Shown here: piece by piece, positions 35,828 through 44,632 of the stretch | Numbering within the stretch: position 1 is the first letter of the stretch | How the letters are laid out: every line of letters begins with the position of its first letter | From: Bacillota bacterium | GTDB lineage: Bacteria > Bacillota > Sulfobacillia > Sulfobacillales > Sulfobacillaceae | Assembly (NCBI GenBank): GCA_021797515.1 | Contig: JAJZZP010000119.1 | Location: 1 to 47,563, forward strand | Length of the DNA: 47,563 bases | Direction: 5' to 3' | Translations under genes and position numbers: made by a program | Notes under the pieces: model-generated | Databases searched by the model: none | Seen by the model: only the letters and a program-made list of their open reading frames with translations | What the model was told of the DNA's origin: nothing

Positions 35828-36652
35828 GTGCTGCAGTTTTTGCAAACCATGTCTTGGACGTCCTGGTTGTTATCAGTTGTGGATATCACCATCGTGACTT
35901 ACGGACTTTATCGGTTATTTCTACTCATACGGGGGACCCGTGCGGTACAACTGATTAAAGGAATTGTTGTGCTGCTGGTAGCGGTTCCGGTCTCGCAATG
36001 GCTTAGGCTCTACACCACTCACTTTTTATTGCTTAAAATTGAAGACATGTTGGTGGTTGCGCTCCCTATTGTATTTCAGCCGGAACTGAGAAGGGCTTTG
36101 GAGCAGATTGGTAAGGGCGGATTCCTTGCCGAAGGGCTGTTAACCACCCATGATGAAATTAATCTGGCGCGTACGGTAGATGAAATATCGCGAGCGAGCG
36201 ACCACTTGTCCCGAAGTCGCACGGGTGCTTTGTTCGTCATTGAAAGATTGACTGGTCTCAACGAATATGCGGCCACCGGGACTCCCATCGGCGCTATTGT
36301 GTCGAGCCCGCTTTTGGAAAACCTATTTGTGCCCAATACACCGTTACATGATGGTGCCTGCATCATCCGTGGAGACCATGTGGTGGCTGCGGCGGCATTT
36401 TTGCCTTTAACTGACAGTGCTCAACCTGGTAGTGAATTGGGCAGTCGCCATCGAGCCGCCATTGGTATTTCGGAACAATCCGATGCCATTGCCATTGCGG
36501 TGTCGGAGGAGACAGGATGGATTTCCGTTGCGATTGAAGGGCGGCTCTATCGACGGCTTGAAGATCGGGCGCTACGAGAGATGCTGACGCGACTCTTGCG
36601 GCCGAAAACCCATTCGAGCTTGAAATTGTGGCATCGAGGTGTGGACTCCTAA
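35828..36652 (+). CDS. cdaA: Diadenylate cyclase CdaA
   Basis: CdaA makes the second messenger c-di-AMP from two ATP at the membrane. The 274-residue protein has three N-terminal helices and a DisA_N domain with the catalytic motifs DGA (D185-G-A in TPLHDGACI) and RHRAAIG (from R217). An in-frame ATG at 35780 would add 16 residues. The GTG at 35828 is favoured because AAGGTGG lies 8 bases upstream and because it gives the family's usual length. cdaR and glmM follow, an arrangement conserved in Firmicutes. Confidence 0.93.
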   Translation: MLQFLQTMSWTSWLLSVVDITIVTYGLYRLFLLIRGTRAVQLIKGIVVLLVAVPVSQWLRLYTTHFLLLKIEDMLVVALPIVFQPELRRALEQIGKGGFLAEGLLTTHDEINLARTVDEISRASDHLSRSRTGALFVIERLTGLNEYAATGTPIGAIVSSPLLENLFVPNTPLHDGACIIRGDHVVAAAAFLPLTDSAQPGSELGSRHRAAIGISEQSDAIAIAVSEETGWISVAIEGRLYRRLEDRALREMLTRLLRPKTHSSLKLWHRGVDS

Positions 36653-37590
36653 TGGATCGATTCTTGGAAAATGATTCGGTGCTGAAAATTATCTCGGTGG
36701 TCATTGCTATCTTACTCTGGTTCATTGTCAGCTCGGGCAATCCGACTCAGACCACCAATCGATCATTTGGACCGATTCCCTTGTCTCAATCATCGCTGAC
36801 CCGCGCCAATTTATCGGTGGGCTCCTTGGACCCGAATACCGTGACCGTGACGTTGAAAGGTTCTCCGCAAAGTGTACAAAATGCATCCGTTCGACAGATT
36901 GCTGCTTTTGTGGAACTGGCAAATATTACGCGATCGGGCACCTATTCAGTGCCGGTTCGGGTGTCTGTTCCCGACGGTACCAGCCTAGTCGAGGTAGTGC
37001 CCAATCACGTCGTGGTGACCGTCGATAAATTGGGGACCAAACACTTTTCGGTGGCGTTGCATACGCTGGGGACGCCATCGCCGGGATACGAAATTAAGTC
37101 ATCGGCAGTTTCGGTTAAAGAAGCCAGCGTTAACGGACCAACCAACCAGTTGGCACAAATTCGATCTGTGGTGGCCGACGTGTCAGTGGGCGGTCGTGCT
37201 GCTGACTTTCAAGAGCAGGTGATTTTATTGCCGCTCAACAGAAAAGAACAGGTGGTGCCCGATGTTCAGGTGAACCCCAACTTAGTGACGGCAACAGTTG
37301 CGATTCAGCCGATCCCACCTCAAAAGACGGTGCCTATTGTTGTCAAATATACCGGGAGGCCTGCGACAGGGTACCAGGTGGGGCAAATTTCGGTAACCCC
37401 GGCTACGGTCGATATCACGGGGACCACGACGGCTTTAAGTGGCGTCAGTCAGGTGAATACCCAAGCGGTTTCCGTTGCGGGACTAACGAGTACTGTGACC
37501 GAAACGGTGCCGTTGGCGTTTCCTAAAGGAATATCCGGAATGACAATAAATTCTGTCACGGTGACGCTCACCATTTCACCGACTGGTTAA
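36652..37590 (+). CDS. cdaR: CdaA regulatory protein CdaR (YbbR-domain protein)
   Basis: CdaR sits in the membrane with YbbR repeats outside and modulates CdaA. The 312-residue protein has one N-terminal helix (about residues 11-27, IISVVIAILLWFIV) and three YbbR-like repeats of about 80 residues, each with a VTVxxxG pattern (for example TVTLKGSPQSV and VPIVVKYTGRPATGY). Its ATG overlaps the cdaA stop. GAGGTG lies upstream inside cdaA. Confidence 0.9.
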   Translation: MDRFLENDSVLKIISVVIAILLWFIVSSGNPTQTTNRSFGPIPLSQSSLTRANLSVGSLDPNTVTVTLKGSPQSVQNASVRQIAAFVELANITRSGTYSVPVRVSVPDGTSLVEVVPNHVVVTVDKLGTKHFSVALHTLGTPSPGYEIKSSAVSVKEASVNGPTNQLAQIRSVVADVSVGGRAADFQEQVILLPLNRKEQVVPDVQVNPNLVTATVAIQPIPPQKTVPIVVKYTGRPATGYQVGQISVTPATVDITGTTTALSGVSQVNTQAVSVAGLTSTVTETVPLAFPKGISGMTINSVTVTLTISPTG

Positions 37591-37642
37591 TACCATACCG
37601 TACATAGCGTATACACTATAGGCACTGTTGGAGGCATTGAGG

Positions 37643-38989
37643 ATGGCGTTATTTGGAACCGACGGAGTGCGGGGAATTGCCAATCACGAACTTATGCCCG
37701 AACTCGCTATGCGCATTGGGCAGGCGGCGGGAGCGATGTTGGGTCATGGCACTCAAGTCTTGGTGGCGCGCGACACCCGGGTATCTGGACCTATGTTGGA
37801 AGCTGCGTTAACGGCGGGATTAACGTCTCAAGGAGTACATGTGCTGATGGCCGGGGTGATTCCCACGCCGGCCTTGGCCCATTTGATCGATGGCATGAAT
37901 GCCAGCGCCGGAATCATGATTTCGGCTTCGCACAATCCACCGGAGTATAACGGGATCAAACTGCTGGATCGGGGCGGTCGTAAGTGGCCAACCATTCGCG
38001 AGAATGAGGTAGAGACCGGAGTGTTGTCTCCCACTGCCTTGCCGGTACCGAGCCCGGATCGGATTGGGAATGTCTTGCACATTGAAGAAGATGCCCGTGC
38101 CCGATATTTAAAATATTTGCAATCACTGTTTGCAGGTCGCATCCGTCCCTTGAAAGTCGTTGCCGATGTAGCTCATGGGGCGGCAATTACCACAGCGCCG
38201 CCTATTCTTCATCAGTTGGGGCTGCAAGTCACGGTATTAAATGGAGAGGCTGATGGCCTTCGCATCAATCAAAACTGTGGAGCCACTCACCCTGACATTA
38301 TTCGTCAAGCGGTATTACAGTATCGCGCCGATATCGGGCTTTCCTTTGACGGCGACGCGGATAGGTTAATTGCGGTTGATGAATTGGGGCATGTTGTGGA
38401 TGGGGACGAAATTCTGTACGCGTTGGCGGTAGGAATGAAACATCGTGGCGAATTGTTGCAAAACACGGTCATAGCTACGGTAATGTCCAATCTGGGGTTG
38501 CAAAAGGCCTTGGAGCGGCAGGAAATAAGGCTGGAACGTACTCCGGTGGGTGATCGGTGGGTAGCCGAGAAGATGAGGGAAGGGCACTTCAGCTTAGGGG
38601 GTGAACAATCCGGGCATGTAATTTTATCTCAATGGGCAGAAACTGGTGATGGTGTCTTGACAGCACTTGCATTGCTGTGGGAAATGTCTCGGCAAGGCTG
38701 CCCGCTATCTGAGTTGGTGCAACCGGTAGAGCGGTACCCGCAACTGTTGCATAATGTACAATTGCCCCATGCAGTTGCGGATTGGCAACAGGAGATCCCC
38801 AATCTGATGGAATTGGTTGCATTAGCCCAACACGAACTGGGCGATGAAGGGAGAATTGTGATACGTCCGTCGGGAACCGAGCCATTACTGCGCATTATGC
38901 TGGAAGGGAGGGATGCGGGCCAAATCCGTTGTTGGGCGGACCGTATGGCCGCGGTCGTAAACAACGCTTTACAGTCGGCAAAAGCTTAG
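37643..38989 (+). CDS. glmM: Phosphoglucosamine mutase GlmM
   Basis: GlmM converts glucosamine-6-phosphate to glucosamine-1-phosphate for UDP-GlcNAc synthesis. The 448-residue protein begins with the family signature MALFGTDGVRGIAN. It has the phospho-serine loop ISASHNP (S96), the metal loop DGDADR, the sugar loop GGEQSGH and the phosphate loop RPSGTEP. The ATG at 37643 has GGAGG 8 bases upstream; the earlier in-frame codon adds residues not seen in the family. GlmM is known to bind and inhibit CdaA in Bacillus, which fits the operon. Confidence 0.96.
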   Translation: MALFGTDGVRGIANHELMPELAMRIGQAAGAMLGHGTQVLVARDTRVSGPMLEAALTAGLTSQGVHVLMAGVIPTPALAHLIDGMNASAGIMISASHNPPEYNGIKLLDRGGRKWPTIRENEVETGVLSPTALPVPSPDRIGNVLHIEEDARARYLKYLQSLFAGRIRPLKVVADVAHGAAITTAPPILHQLGLQVTVLNGEADGLRINQNCGATHPDIIRQAVLQYRADIGLSFDGDADRLIAVDELGHVVDGDEILYALAVGMKHRGELLQNTVIATVMSNLGLQKALERQEIRLERTPVGDRWVAEKMREGHFSLGGEQSGHVILSQWAETGDGVLTALALLWEMSRQGCPLSELVQPVERYPQLLHNVQLPHAVADWQQEIPNLMELVALAQHELGDEGRIVIRPSGTEPLLRIMLEGRDAGQIRCWADRMAAVVNNALQSAKA

Positions 38990-39004
38990 CTTTACCAGCC
39001 CAGG

Positions 39005-39155
39005 AGCGCCGGAACCCTCAGTGGTGGGGTTGACGAGGTGGGGGATCTCGAAGTATTCGGCGGGTGACCTCCGGCTTCCCAGCGGCCGAAAAATCACGGA
39101 CAAAGGTCGGTCGTAAGAACGACACAAAACCGTGCGGCTGGGGCCGACTCCATTT
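39005..39155 (+). ncRNA. glmS ribozyme (self-cleaving, GlcN6P-responsive)
   Basis: The leader between glmM and glmS contains the hallmark start AGCGCCGGAAC (cleavage expected between A39005 and G39006). The core then follows: GGGGTTGACGAGGTGGGG, a short stem-loop, TATTCGGCGGGTGACCTCC, and the 3' stems with CACGGACAAAGGTCGGTCG. This matches the Firmicute glmS ribozyme in order and content. With glucosamine-6-phosphate bound, the RNA cuts itself and the downstream glmS message is destroyed. It starts 16 bases after the glmM stop, so it probably also separates a joint glmM-glmS transcript. The 3' boundary is approximate. Confidence 0.92.
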
Positions 39156-39175
39156 GAATTATGGAGGCGAACCTT

Positions 39176-40987
39176 ATGTGTGGAATAGTGGGGTTCGTCG
39201 GCACTCAGGCCGACGCGTTACCCTTTATTTTTGACGGATTAAAACGATTGGAATATCGGGGATATGATTCTGCGGGCATTGCTTTAGCGTTGCCACAAGG
39301 CATTGCGATCCAGAAAAGCAAGGGAAAAATTTCGGTGCTGGAAACGGTGTTAGGCATGCTGCCCCCGGGACCTTGTGGAATTGGGCATACCCGTTGGGCT
39401 ACCCATGGGCGACCGACTGACCAAAATGCCCACCCCCACACCGACTGTCGGGGAGAAATTGCCACCGTTCACAATGGGATCATTGAAAATTTCGAAGAGT
39501 TGCGGACGGAACTTGTTGCATTAGGCCATCATTTTGTCTCTGATACCGATACCGAAGTGATACCGCACCTACTGGAACAATATGGTGGGAACCAGGATTT
39601 AGAAGCTGCCGTACGGAAAGCTGAAACACGGCTCAAAGGCGCCTATGCCTTTTTAGCGGTATCGTCCCTCGAACCGGACAAGATTGTGGCGGTGCGGCGG
39701 ACTAGTCCACTCTTGATCGGTTTGGGACAAGGAGAGAATTATCTAGCCAGTGATTTCAGTGCTTTTTTGTCGTCTACCCGGCGGGCGGTCGCATTGGAAA
39801 ATGGTGATATGGCGGTGGTAACGCCAACCCACTACCAGATCTGGGATCAATCCGGGAGCTCTGTGGACCGATCGATCATTGAGATAGATTGGGACATCAA
39901 GCAAACCGAACGGGGCGGTTATGCCCATTTCATGCTGAAAGAAATCATGGAACAACCTGAGGCGTGGAGTGATTGCCTATTAGGGAGGCTTGAAGGAGAA
40001 CGGGTAGTAGTGTCAGAACTCGGATTGCCCGTTGAGGTTCTTAACCAAACTAAACGAATCCAAATTGTAGCCGCAGGTACCGCTTATCACGCGGGTTTGA
40101 TCGGGAAAGCGCTCATAGAGCGTCTGGTAAGGATTCCGGTGGTGGTCGACGTGGCATCCGAATATCGATATCAGGATCCGGTGCTGGAATCCGGAACCCT
40201 TGTGATTGCTGTGTCACAGTCGGGGGAAACGGCCGACACTTTGGCCTGTGTGCGGATGGTCAAAGATATGGGCGGATTTACTTATGCAATCACCAATACC
40301 GTGGGGTCTACTTTGTCAAGGGAATCAGACGCGGTCATTTATACCCATGCAGGCCCAGAAATAGCGGTAGCATCCACCAAAGCGTATACGACCCAGATTT
40401 TGGTGTTTAATCTCTTGGCAATGGCATTAGCAGAAGCCCGGGGAAGGGGGCGCCCCGATTTGATTCAGATTCTGCGCGAATTACCTAGCTTAGGGCATGG
40501 GGTGCTGGAGCGAATGGACCCTGTGAGCGAAATGGCAGAGAAACTTGCTCGAAGTCGTGATGTGTTTTATGTGGGACGGGGAATCGATTGGGCTCTAGCA
40601 ATGGAAGGGCAGCTTAAACTAAAGGAGATTTCGTATATTCATGCCGAAGCCTATGCGGCAGGTGAACTGAAACATGGTACTTTAGCCTTAATTGAAGAGG
40701 GAACACCGGTGGTGGCTATCGTAACGGAACCTCAACTGGCAGAAAAAACGATATCCAACATTTTAGAGGTCAAAGCTCGCGGCGCAGAAGTGTGGGGCAT
40801 TGTTGCCGACAACATGCCAGGTGCATTTGCTATGGACCATCGAATATCGATTCCGGTTCGGGATCCGCTGGTGGCTTCGGTGTTGGCAGTTATCCCACTC
40901 CAACTGCTGGCATATTGGACGGCTGTGGCACGGGGGGAAGACGTCGACCAACCACGAAATTTGGCGAAATCTGTAACAGTTGAATGA
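39176..40987 (+). CDS. glmS: Glutamine-fructose-6-phosphate aminotransferase GlmS
   Basis: GlmS makes glucosamine-6-phosphate from fructose-6-phosphate and glutamine, the first step of amino-sugar synthesis. The 603-residue enzyme has an N-terminal glutaminase domain that must begin Met-Cys (MCGIVGF). The ATG at 39176 is therefore the true start, with GGAGG 8 bases upstream, although the frame is open 15 bases earlier. Two SIS sugar isomerase domains follow (SQSGETADT, and STKAYTTQ with the later GRG). The C-terminus PRNLAKSVTVE is the strictly conserved end whose DNA is the Tn7 target recognition sequence. It is controlled by the ribozyme upstream. Confidence 0.97.
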   Translation: MCGIVGFVGTQADALPFIFDGLKRLEYRGYDSAGIALALPQGIAIQKSKGKISVLETVLGMLPPGPCGIGHTRWATHGRPTDQNAHPHTDCRGEIATVHNGIIENFEELRTELVALGHHFVSDTDTEVIPHLLEQYGGNQDLEAAVRKAETRLKGAYAFLAVSSLEPDKIVAVRRTSPLLIGLGQGENYLASDFSAFLSSTRRAVALENGDMAVVTPTHYQIWDQSGSSVDRSIIEIDWDIKQTERGGYAHFMLKEIMEQPEAWSDCLLGRLEGERVVVSELGLPVEVLNQTKRIQIVAAGTAYHAGLIGKALIERLVRIPVVVDVASEYRYQDPVLESGTLVIAVSQSGETADTLACVRMVKDMGGFTYAITNTVGSTLSRESDAVIYTHAGPEIAVASTKAYTTQILVFNLLAMALAEARGRGRPDLIQILRELPSLGHGVLERMDPVSEMAEKLARSRDVFYVGRGIDWALAMEGQLKLKEISYIHAEAYAAGELKHGTLALIEEGTPVVAIVTEPQLAEKTISNILEVKARGAEVWGIVADNMPGAFAMDHRISIPVRDPLVASVLAVIPLQLLAYWTAVARGEDVDQPRNLAKSVTVE

Positions 40988-41005
40988 CCTGGCTATATAT
41001 CCGGT
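40952..41005 (+). other. attTn7-type attachment site at the 3' end of glmS
   Basis: The last 36 bases of glmS encode the conserved PRNLAKSVTVE end that TnsD proteins recognise. A transposon-like end starts at 41006, 18 bases after the stop codon. The five bases 41001-41005 (CCGGT) would be one copy of the target duplication. The second copy was not found because the other transposon end is not evident. Confidence 0.7.
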
Positions 41006-41019
41006 TGTGGTTGTTCAGT

Positions 41020-41079
41020 GACAAAAATTACGTGAACTGAGCAATAATTATCTTAACTGGACAAAAAATAGCTTGACTG
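41020..41079 (+). repeat. Three tandem 20-bp TnsB-binding-like repeats (right transposon end)
   Basis: The repeats occupy 41020-41039 (GACAAAAATTACGTGAACTG), 41040-41059 (AGCAATAATTATCTTAACTG) and 41060-41079 (GACAAAAAATAGCTTGACTG). They abut exactly. They resemble the Tn7 TnsB site, which contains GACAAAATAGTTGGGAACTG. Close packing of sites is a known feature of the Tn7 right end. Confidence 0.8.
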
Positions 41080-42668
41080 TAGTGGGAAAACATGACACAG
41101 CTGAAACAAGTGTTTTGGGGAACCAACTGGAAGGGATCCGACGAGCGATGCGACTTGGGTCTGGATCGGGAATTGCTGGACAGGCCGGTATAATGGCCTC
41201 GACCGTAAAGATACCCCAAGTGTTAAAGTACTTTCCGCAATGCGTGGAATCCGACCGCATGGCCTATGGCGAGACTTATTGGCACCGCGTGCACCAACTC
41301 CCCGGTGTAATGGTGTGCCCCCATCACCCGTCATTGCCAATTTACCCGAGCCGGATGGCGATTCATAACACCCGGCATCGGCAAGGCTTTGATACCTTGG
41401 AGGCGGTCATTCGAGAGGGATATTCCGGACCGACTTTACATCCCGGTGTAAAAGATTGTCCCGAACTTGCTGGCTTTATTGCCCGTCAAAGTTGGGTCTT
41501 GCTGACGCAGTCCCGCGAAGCCATTGGGCTAGATGTTTTACGACAGCGTTATATGGAAAGATTGCAGGAACGAGATCTAGCGCAAGTGAGCGGCCGGATT
41601 CGGGCTCGCGATTTCGTGCTGCAATTTGAGCAGTTTTACGGCCAAGATTGGTTACGGGCGATGGGCTGCGGGCTGACGGAAGATGGCGAGCAAGCTTGGG
41701 TATTACGGATGGTCCGCCGGCCCAAGGGCTCCCAACATCCCCTCAAGCATTTATTATTGGCGTATTTCCTTGGGACGACCATGGAGACGATATGGGAACC
41801 GAAACGGTCAGCGATCTCTCCCCAAGTTAATCAGTCATGGCCGTGTCTTAATCGGGCCGCTAACCATTATGGCCAGCCCCTGATATCAGAAGCAAAAGCC
41901 GAAATCCACAAGACACCTCGTGGCACCATAGGGAATTTTACCTGTTCGTGTGGCTTTAGCTACCGTTGTGCTATCGGTGGTGACCCATATCGAGAGGCGA
42001 AGATGGTGCAATTTGGCCCCCTTTGGGAATCAAGACTTAAAGCGCTAAGTGAAGATGCTAAGATAACTCTGCGCGGAGCAGCCCGGATCTTAGGCGTCGA
42101 TCCTGGAACGGTGAAGTATCATGCAAGCCGATTGCAGCTGGGAAGATGGCAACGACCGCTCTCTCCCGGCAAGACTCCTCAGCAAGGTTCGATCGAAGAT
42201 TACCGCCAACATTGGCTTGATGTGCAAGCACAGTTTCCGGCCATGGGACGTACTGCACTGCGTCAGATGGCGCCAGCGGTTTGGGCGTGGCTGTACCGCC
42301 ATGATCGGGAATGGCTCATGGCTCATCAGACTCCTGCCGCACCAACACTGCGGCCTGAACGGACAAGCCGTGTGGACTGGACTCAGAGAAACCGTGACTG
42401 GGCTGACCAAGTTCCTGCCATTTTCACCCGTTTGAAACAGCAACAAGACCCCATCGCCCGTGTGACGGCCAAAGCTATCTTTCGGGAACTGGGTCACAGC
42501 AGTTGGCTTGAGCGCCATCACGACAAACTTCCCCTCACCATCCAAACCATTGCCGAAGTGGTGGAGGATCGGATCGCGTTTGCCTTGCGACGTTTAGATA
42601 TAGTGGCGACGGATTTTTGGCGCACAGGCCGCACACCGAACCGATGGAAGCTACTACGTTCGGCGTGA
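41073..42668 (+). pseudogene. tnsD: tnsD (TniQ family target selector), N-terminally truncated
   Basis: TnsD proteins bind the end of glmS and recruit the transposase. The open frame (531 codons) has the TniQ zinc region YGETYWHRVHQLPGVMVCPHH. It also has two blocks typical of TnsD C-terminal regions: LRGAARILGVDPGTVKYHASRL (in part) and RVDWTQRNRDWADQV. It ends with WKLLRSA, like Tn7 TnsD before its tail. Three signs of decay are visible. The N-terminal segment with the usual DELxYSxIARY motif (roughly 75-100 residues) is missing. The first zinc cysteine is phenylalanine (KYFPQC in place of YCPxC). The frame also opens only with a TTG inside the third TnsB-like repeat, without a ribosome binding site. 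The simplest reading is a deletion that fused the transposon end to the middle of tnsD. Confidence 0.8.
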
Positions 42669-42747
42669 ATCCGGAGTGACTTGGCACGCCTTCCGGAAAT
42701 CCAAGACAAAGCGGTCGGGCTTTGTGAACCAGAGGCATTGTGCAGTT

Positions 42748-44308
42748 ATGCCACTTCGTAGGATCTGTTGGAGCCCCTGGCCATTTGCCCCCAATCAAGT
42801 GGTCACCCTTTATTGGATTCGTTCGCCCCAGCGCAACCCCGTGAGTGGTCAATGGATGACTACGGCTGTCGTTCAGGATGAATATCGAATCCTCCACGAG
42901 GTGTCGGTGCCATGGGGCTTTTTGCCGTGGCTCAAGCTTGGGCAATCGTATCGTAACGGGATTCCGCTGGCAGACTCGTCCCGAGGACATACGGCCGCGT
43001 TAGACGTATTGGACCGGTGGGATGCTCGGGTGCTCGAAGCGGGTCAGATCATTCCCCGGGCGGGGTACCTGCTGCAAATCCGGCTGAATCTGGCCGAGCC
43101 CTGTTGGGCATTTTTTCGTGGGGCGCAGACGATGGTGATTCTACAAGTCGAGGGGATACCGGCATTGGTGGCGCCCACGCGATTTCTTGCGTTGGGATGC
43201 ATGGAACCATCGTTTCTTGACACCATCGTGCGCCATTCCCAAATCGAAAGGGACACTTTTTACATCCAATTCAGTGCGGACGTGCCGATTCGGCGTCTGA
43301 CACGGGCCTTTGTTCTGCAGGTGGCTTATCTCTTGCTGGACCCGTCTCTTCGCCGATGTTGGGATGCCTTATATCCCCTATCGGTTACGTGAGGAAGCGG
43401 GGCGCATTTCCTGTCCACCCCCCGATCTAATAAGCTTGGTAGTTCGTGGTGAGACGATACATGGGGATACCCTATTGGCCTACGAAATCCGGCAGGCCCA
43501 GTGGCATCCCTTGCCCGTTAACCAGGTTCTTTGGCGGCATCCGCATAGCGAATCGGAACCCGTGCGGGATGTGTCGAATTTGCGGTGGCGCCAATTGGAC
43601 GCGCCGGGTAAGGATTTCTCATTCGCCCGTCGGGCCGCGGCAACAGGCGCTGCGCCGCTTCTGACTGAAGGTACCTGGGCGACTCGTGACACTCGGGAGA
43701 TTCATGTCCAACGATGGGTGCGTGAGCGATATCGGACTCGAACGTGGCGCGTTCTGACTCGAGAACGTCAAGAGTTTACCGTGAGTGGTGCTGATGTGGG
43801 GCCGGGTGCCAAGCGGCCTCCTACCGATATGGCATTGGATGTTCCAAAGAGGGAGATTCCCCAGGCGGACCCCGGAGAGGGACTTGAAGCCTTTTGGGCG
43901 GCGATTCAATGGATGCGTCAGACGTTTGACGGTCTTGTTATCGTCAAAATCAAGAATACGCTAGGCGAACAGGGATTCTGGGTGGTCGACGGAAAACCTC
44001 GCTCAGTGGCCATTGTGCGTGTGGTATCACCCTTCGGACAAGAAACTATCCTCCTCGAATTTGCGCGACCGGACGAATACCCCATTTCGACGCTCATTGT
44101 GGCCGATAGTCTCGATCAGGAAGAGGTTAACACGTTGCTTCCGTCACTGGTGTTCCGTGAGGGCGGGTGGAATTGTTCCGCTTTAGATCACCACTGGGGA
44201 TCCCATTATCATCTTCTTTGCCATCTAACCCGTCCTCCGGAACGGTGGGCCGCCTTGCTGACGGACTGGGCACGGATCATGTGGGGAACCCGTTCCCCAA
44301 TGGTGTAA
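42748..44308 (+). pseudogene. tnsE: tnsE (Tn7-like target selector for replicating DNA), frameshifted
   Basis: TnsE directs Tn7 to lagging-strand replication and conjugating plasmids. The N-terminal half is in the frame ending at 43392. It has an HEVSVPWGFLPWLKLG block and the region TRFLALGCMEPSFLD...SADVPIRRLTRAFVLQVAYLLLD, which parallels Tn7 TnsE around its INSYF...LPSSSFP segment. The C-terminal half continues in the +1 frame to 44308 with FVREGGWN-like sequence (FREGGWNCSALDHHWGSHYH), GFWVVDGKPRSVAIVRV and WARIMWG, parallel to the TnsE end. The shift is at CCCC (43375-43378), where the upstream frame soon meets TGA at 43390. An earlier start at 42676 is possible. One extra C by mutation or a sequencing error would explain it; programmed +1 slippage is less likely. 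No stop other than the shift interrupts the gene. Confidence 0.75.
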
Positions 44309-44318
44309 TGTCGATGAG

Positions 44319-44435
44319 TCAGGTCCAATACGTAAGCGTATACACTGAGTCCTCCTCCGTTTTGGTGACACAAGCGTCCAGATTATGGTCGTAAAAGAAT
44401 CGGCGGACTCGCTGTCGAAGATAGGAAGGGCGCAT
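44319..44435 (-). CDS. Possible 38-residue protein, unknown
   Basis: The minus strand has a 39-codon frame from ATG at 44435 to TGA at 44319. It encodes a basic first half (RQRVRRFFYDH) and an acidic, threonine- and tyrosine-rich second half (TKTEEDSVYTLTYW). Codon use looks coding-like, but there is only a poor AGGTG before the start and an in-frame TAG two codons upstream. It could be the end of a decayed gene. Low confidence. Confidence 0.25.
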   Translation of the reverse strand: MRPSYLRQRVRRFFYDHNLDACVTKTEEDSVYTLTYWT

Positions 44436-44632
44436 CACCTACTCGGGAGGTCCACTATTTTTGCGGTGGGGGATGGTTGTAACCTCCTCGTAGCCGATCG
44501 AGCGAAAGCCCATTGCGGGTCTCTAAGTCCCGTCCCCGTCATTGCGTCTCCTAAATCCCGCCGATGCTTTCGCAGCAACACACGGGGCCCCTATGACCCC
44601 GGCAGGTCTGATGAGACGGCAGTAAGTCCGGC
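44436..44632. other. Intergenic DNA between Tn7-like remnant and reductase gene
   Basis: No supported gene. A 114-codon plus-strand frame crosses it but has no protein-like features and runs into the reductase gene on the opposite strand. This is where the left transposon end should be sought; CTATTTTTGC at 44454-44463 faintly resembles an inverted TnsB site but is not convincing. Confidence 0.3.

Larger units (their letters stand above)
41006..44308 (+). mobile_element. Degenerate Tn7-like transposon (right end, tnsD and tnsE remnants)
   Basis: The element begins with TGTGG at 41006 and carries three TnsB-type repeats. It then continues into truncated tnsD and frameshifted tnsE. tnsA, tnsB and tnsC are absent, so it cannot move by itself. 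The left end was not located; the stated end is that of tnsE and is only a minimum. Orientation (right end next to glmS, tns genes reading away from it) is the same as in Tn7. Confidence 0.75.

Noticed and set aside
44454..44463. Possible left transposon end (CTATTTTTGC)
   Set aside because: Only one degenerate, gapped match to the repeat, no tandem copies, no terminal ACA and no CCGGT duplication beside it.
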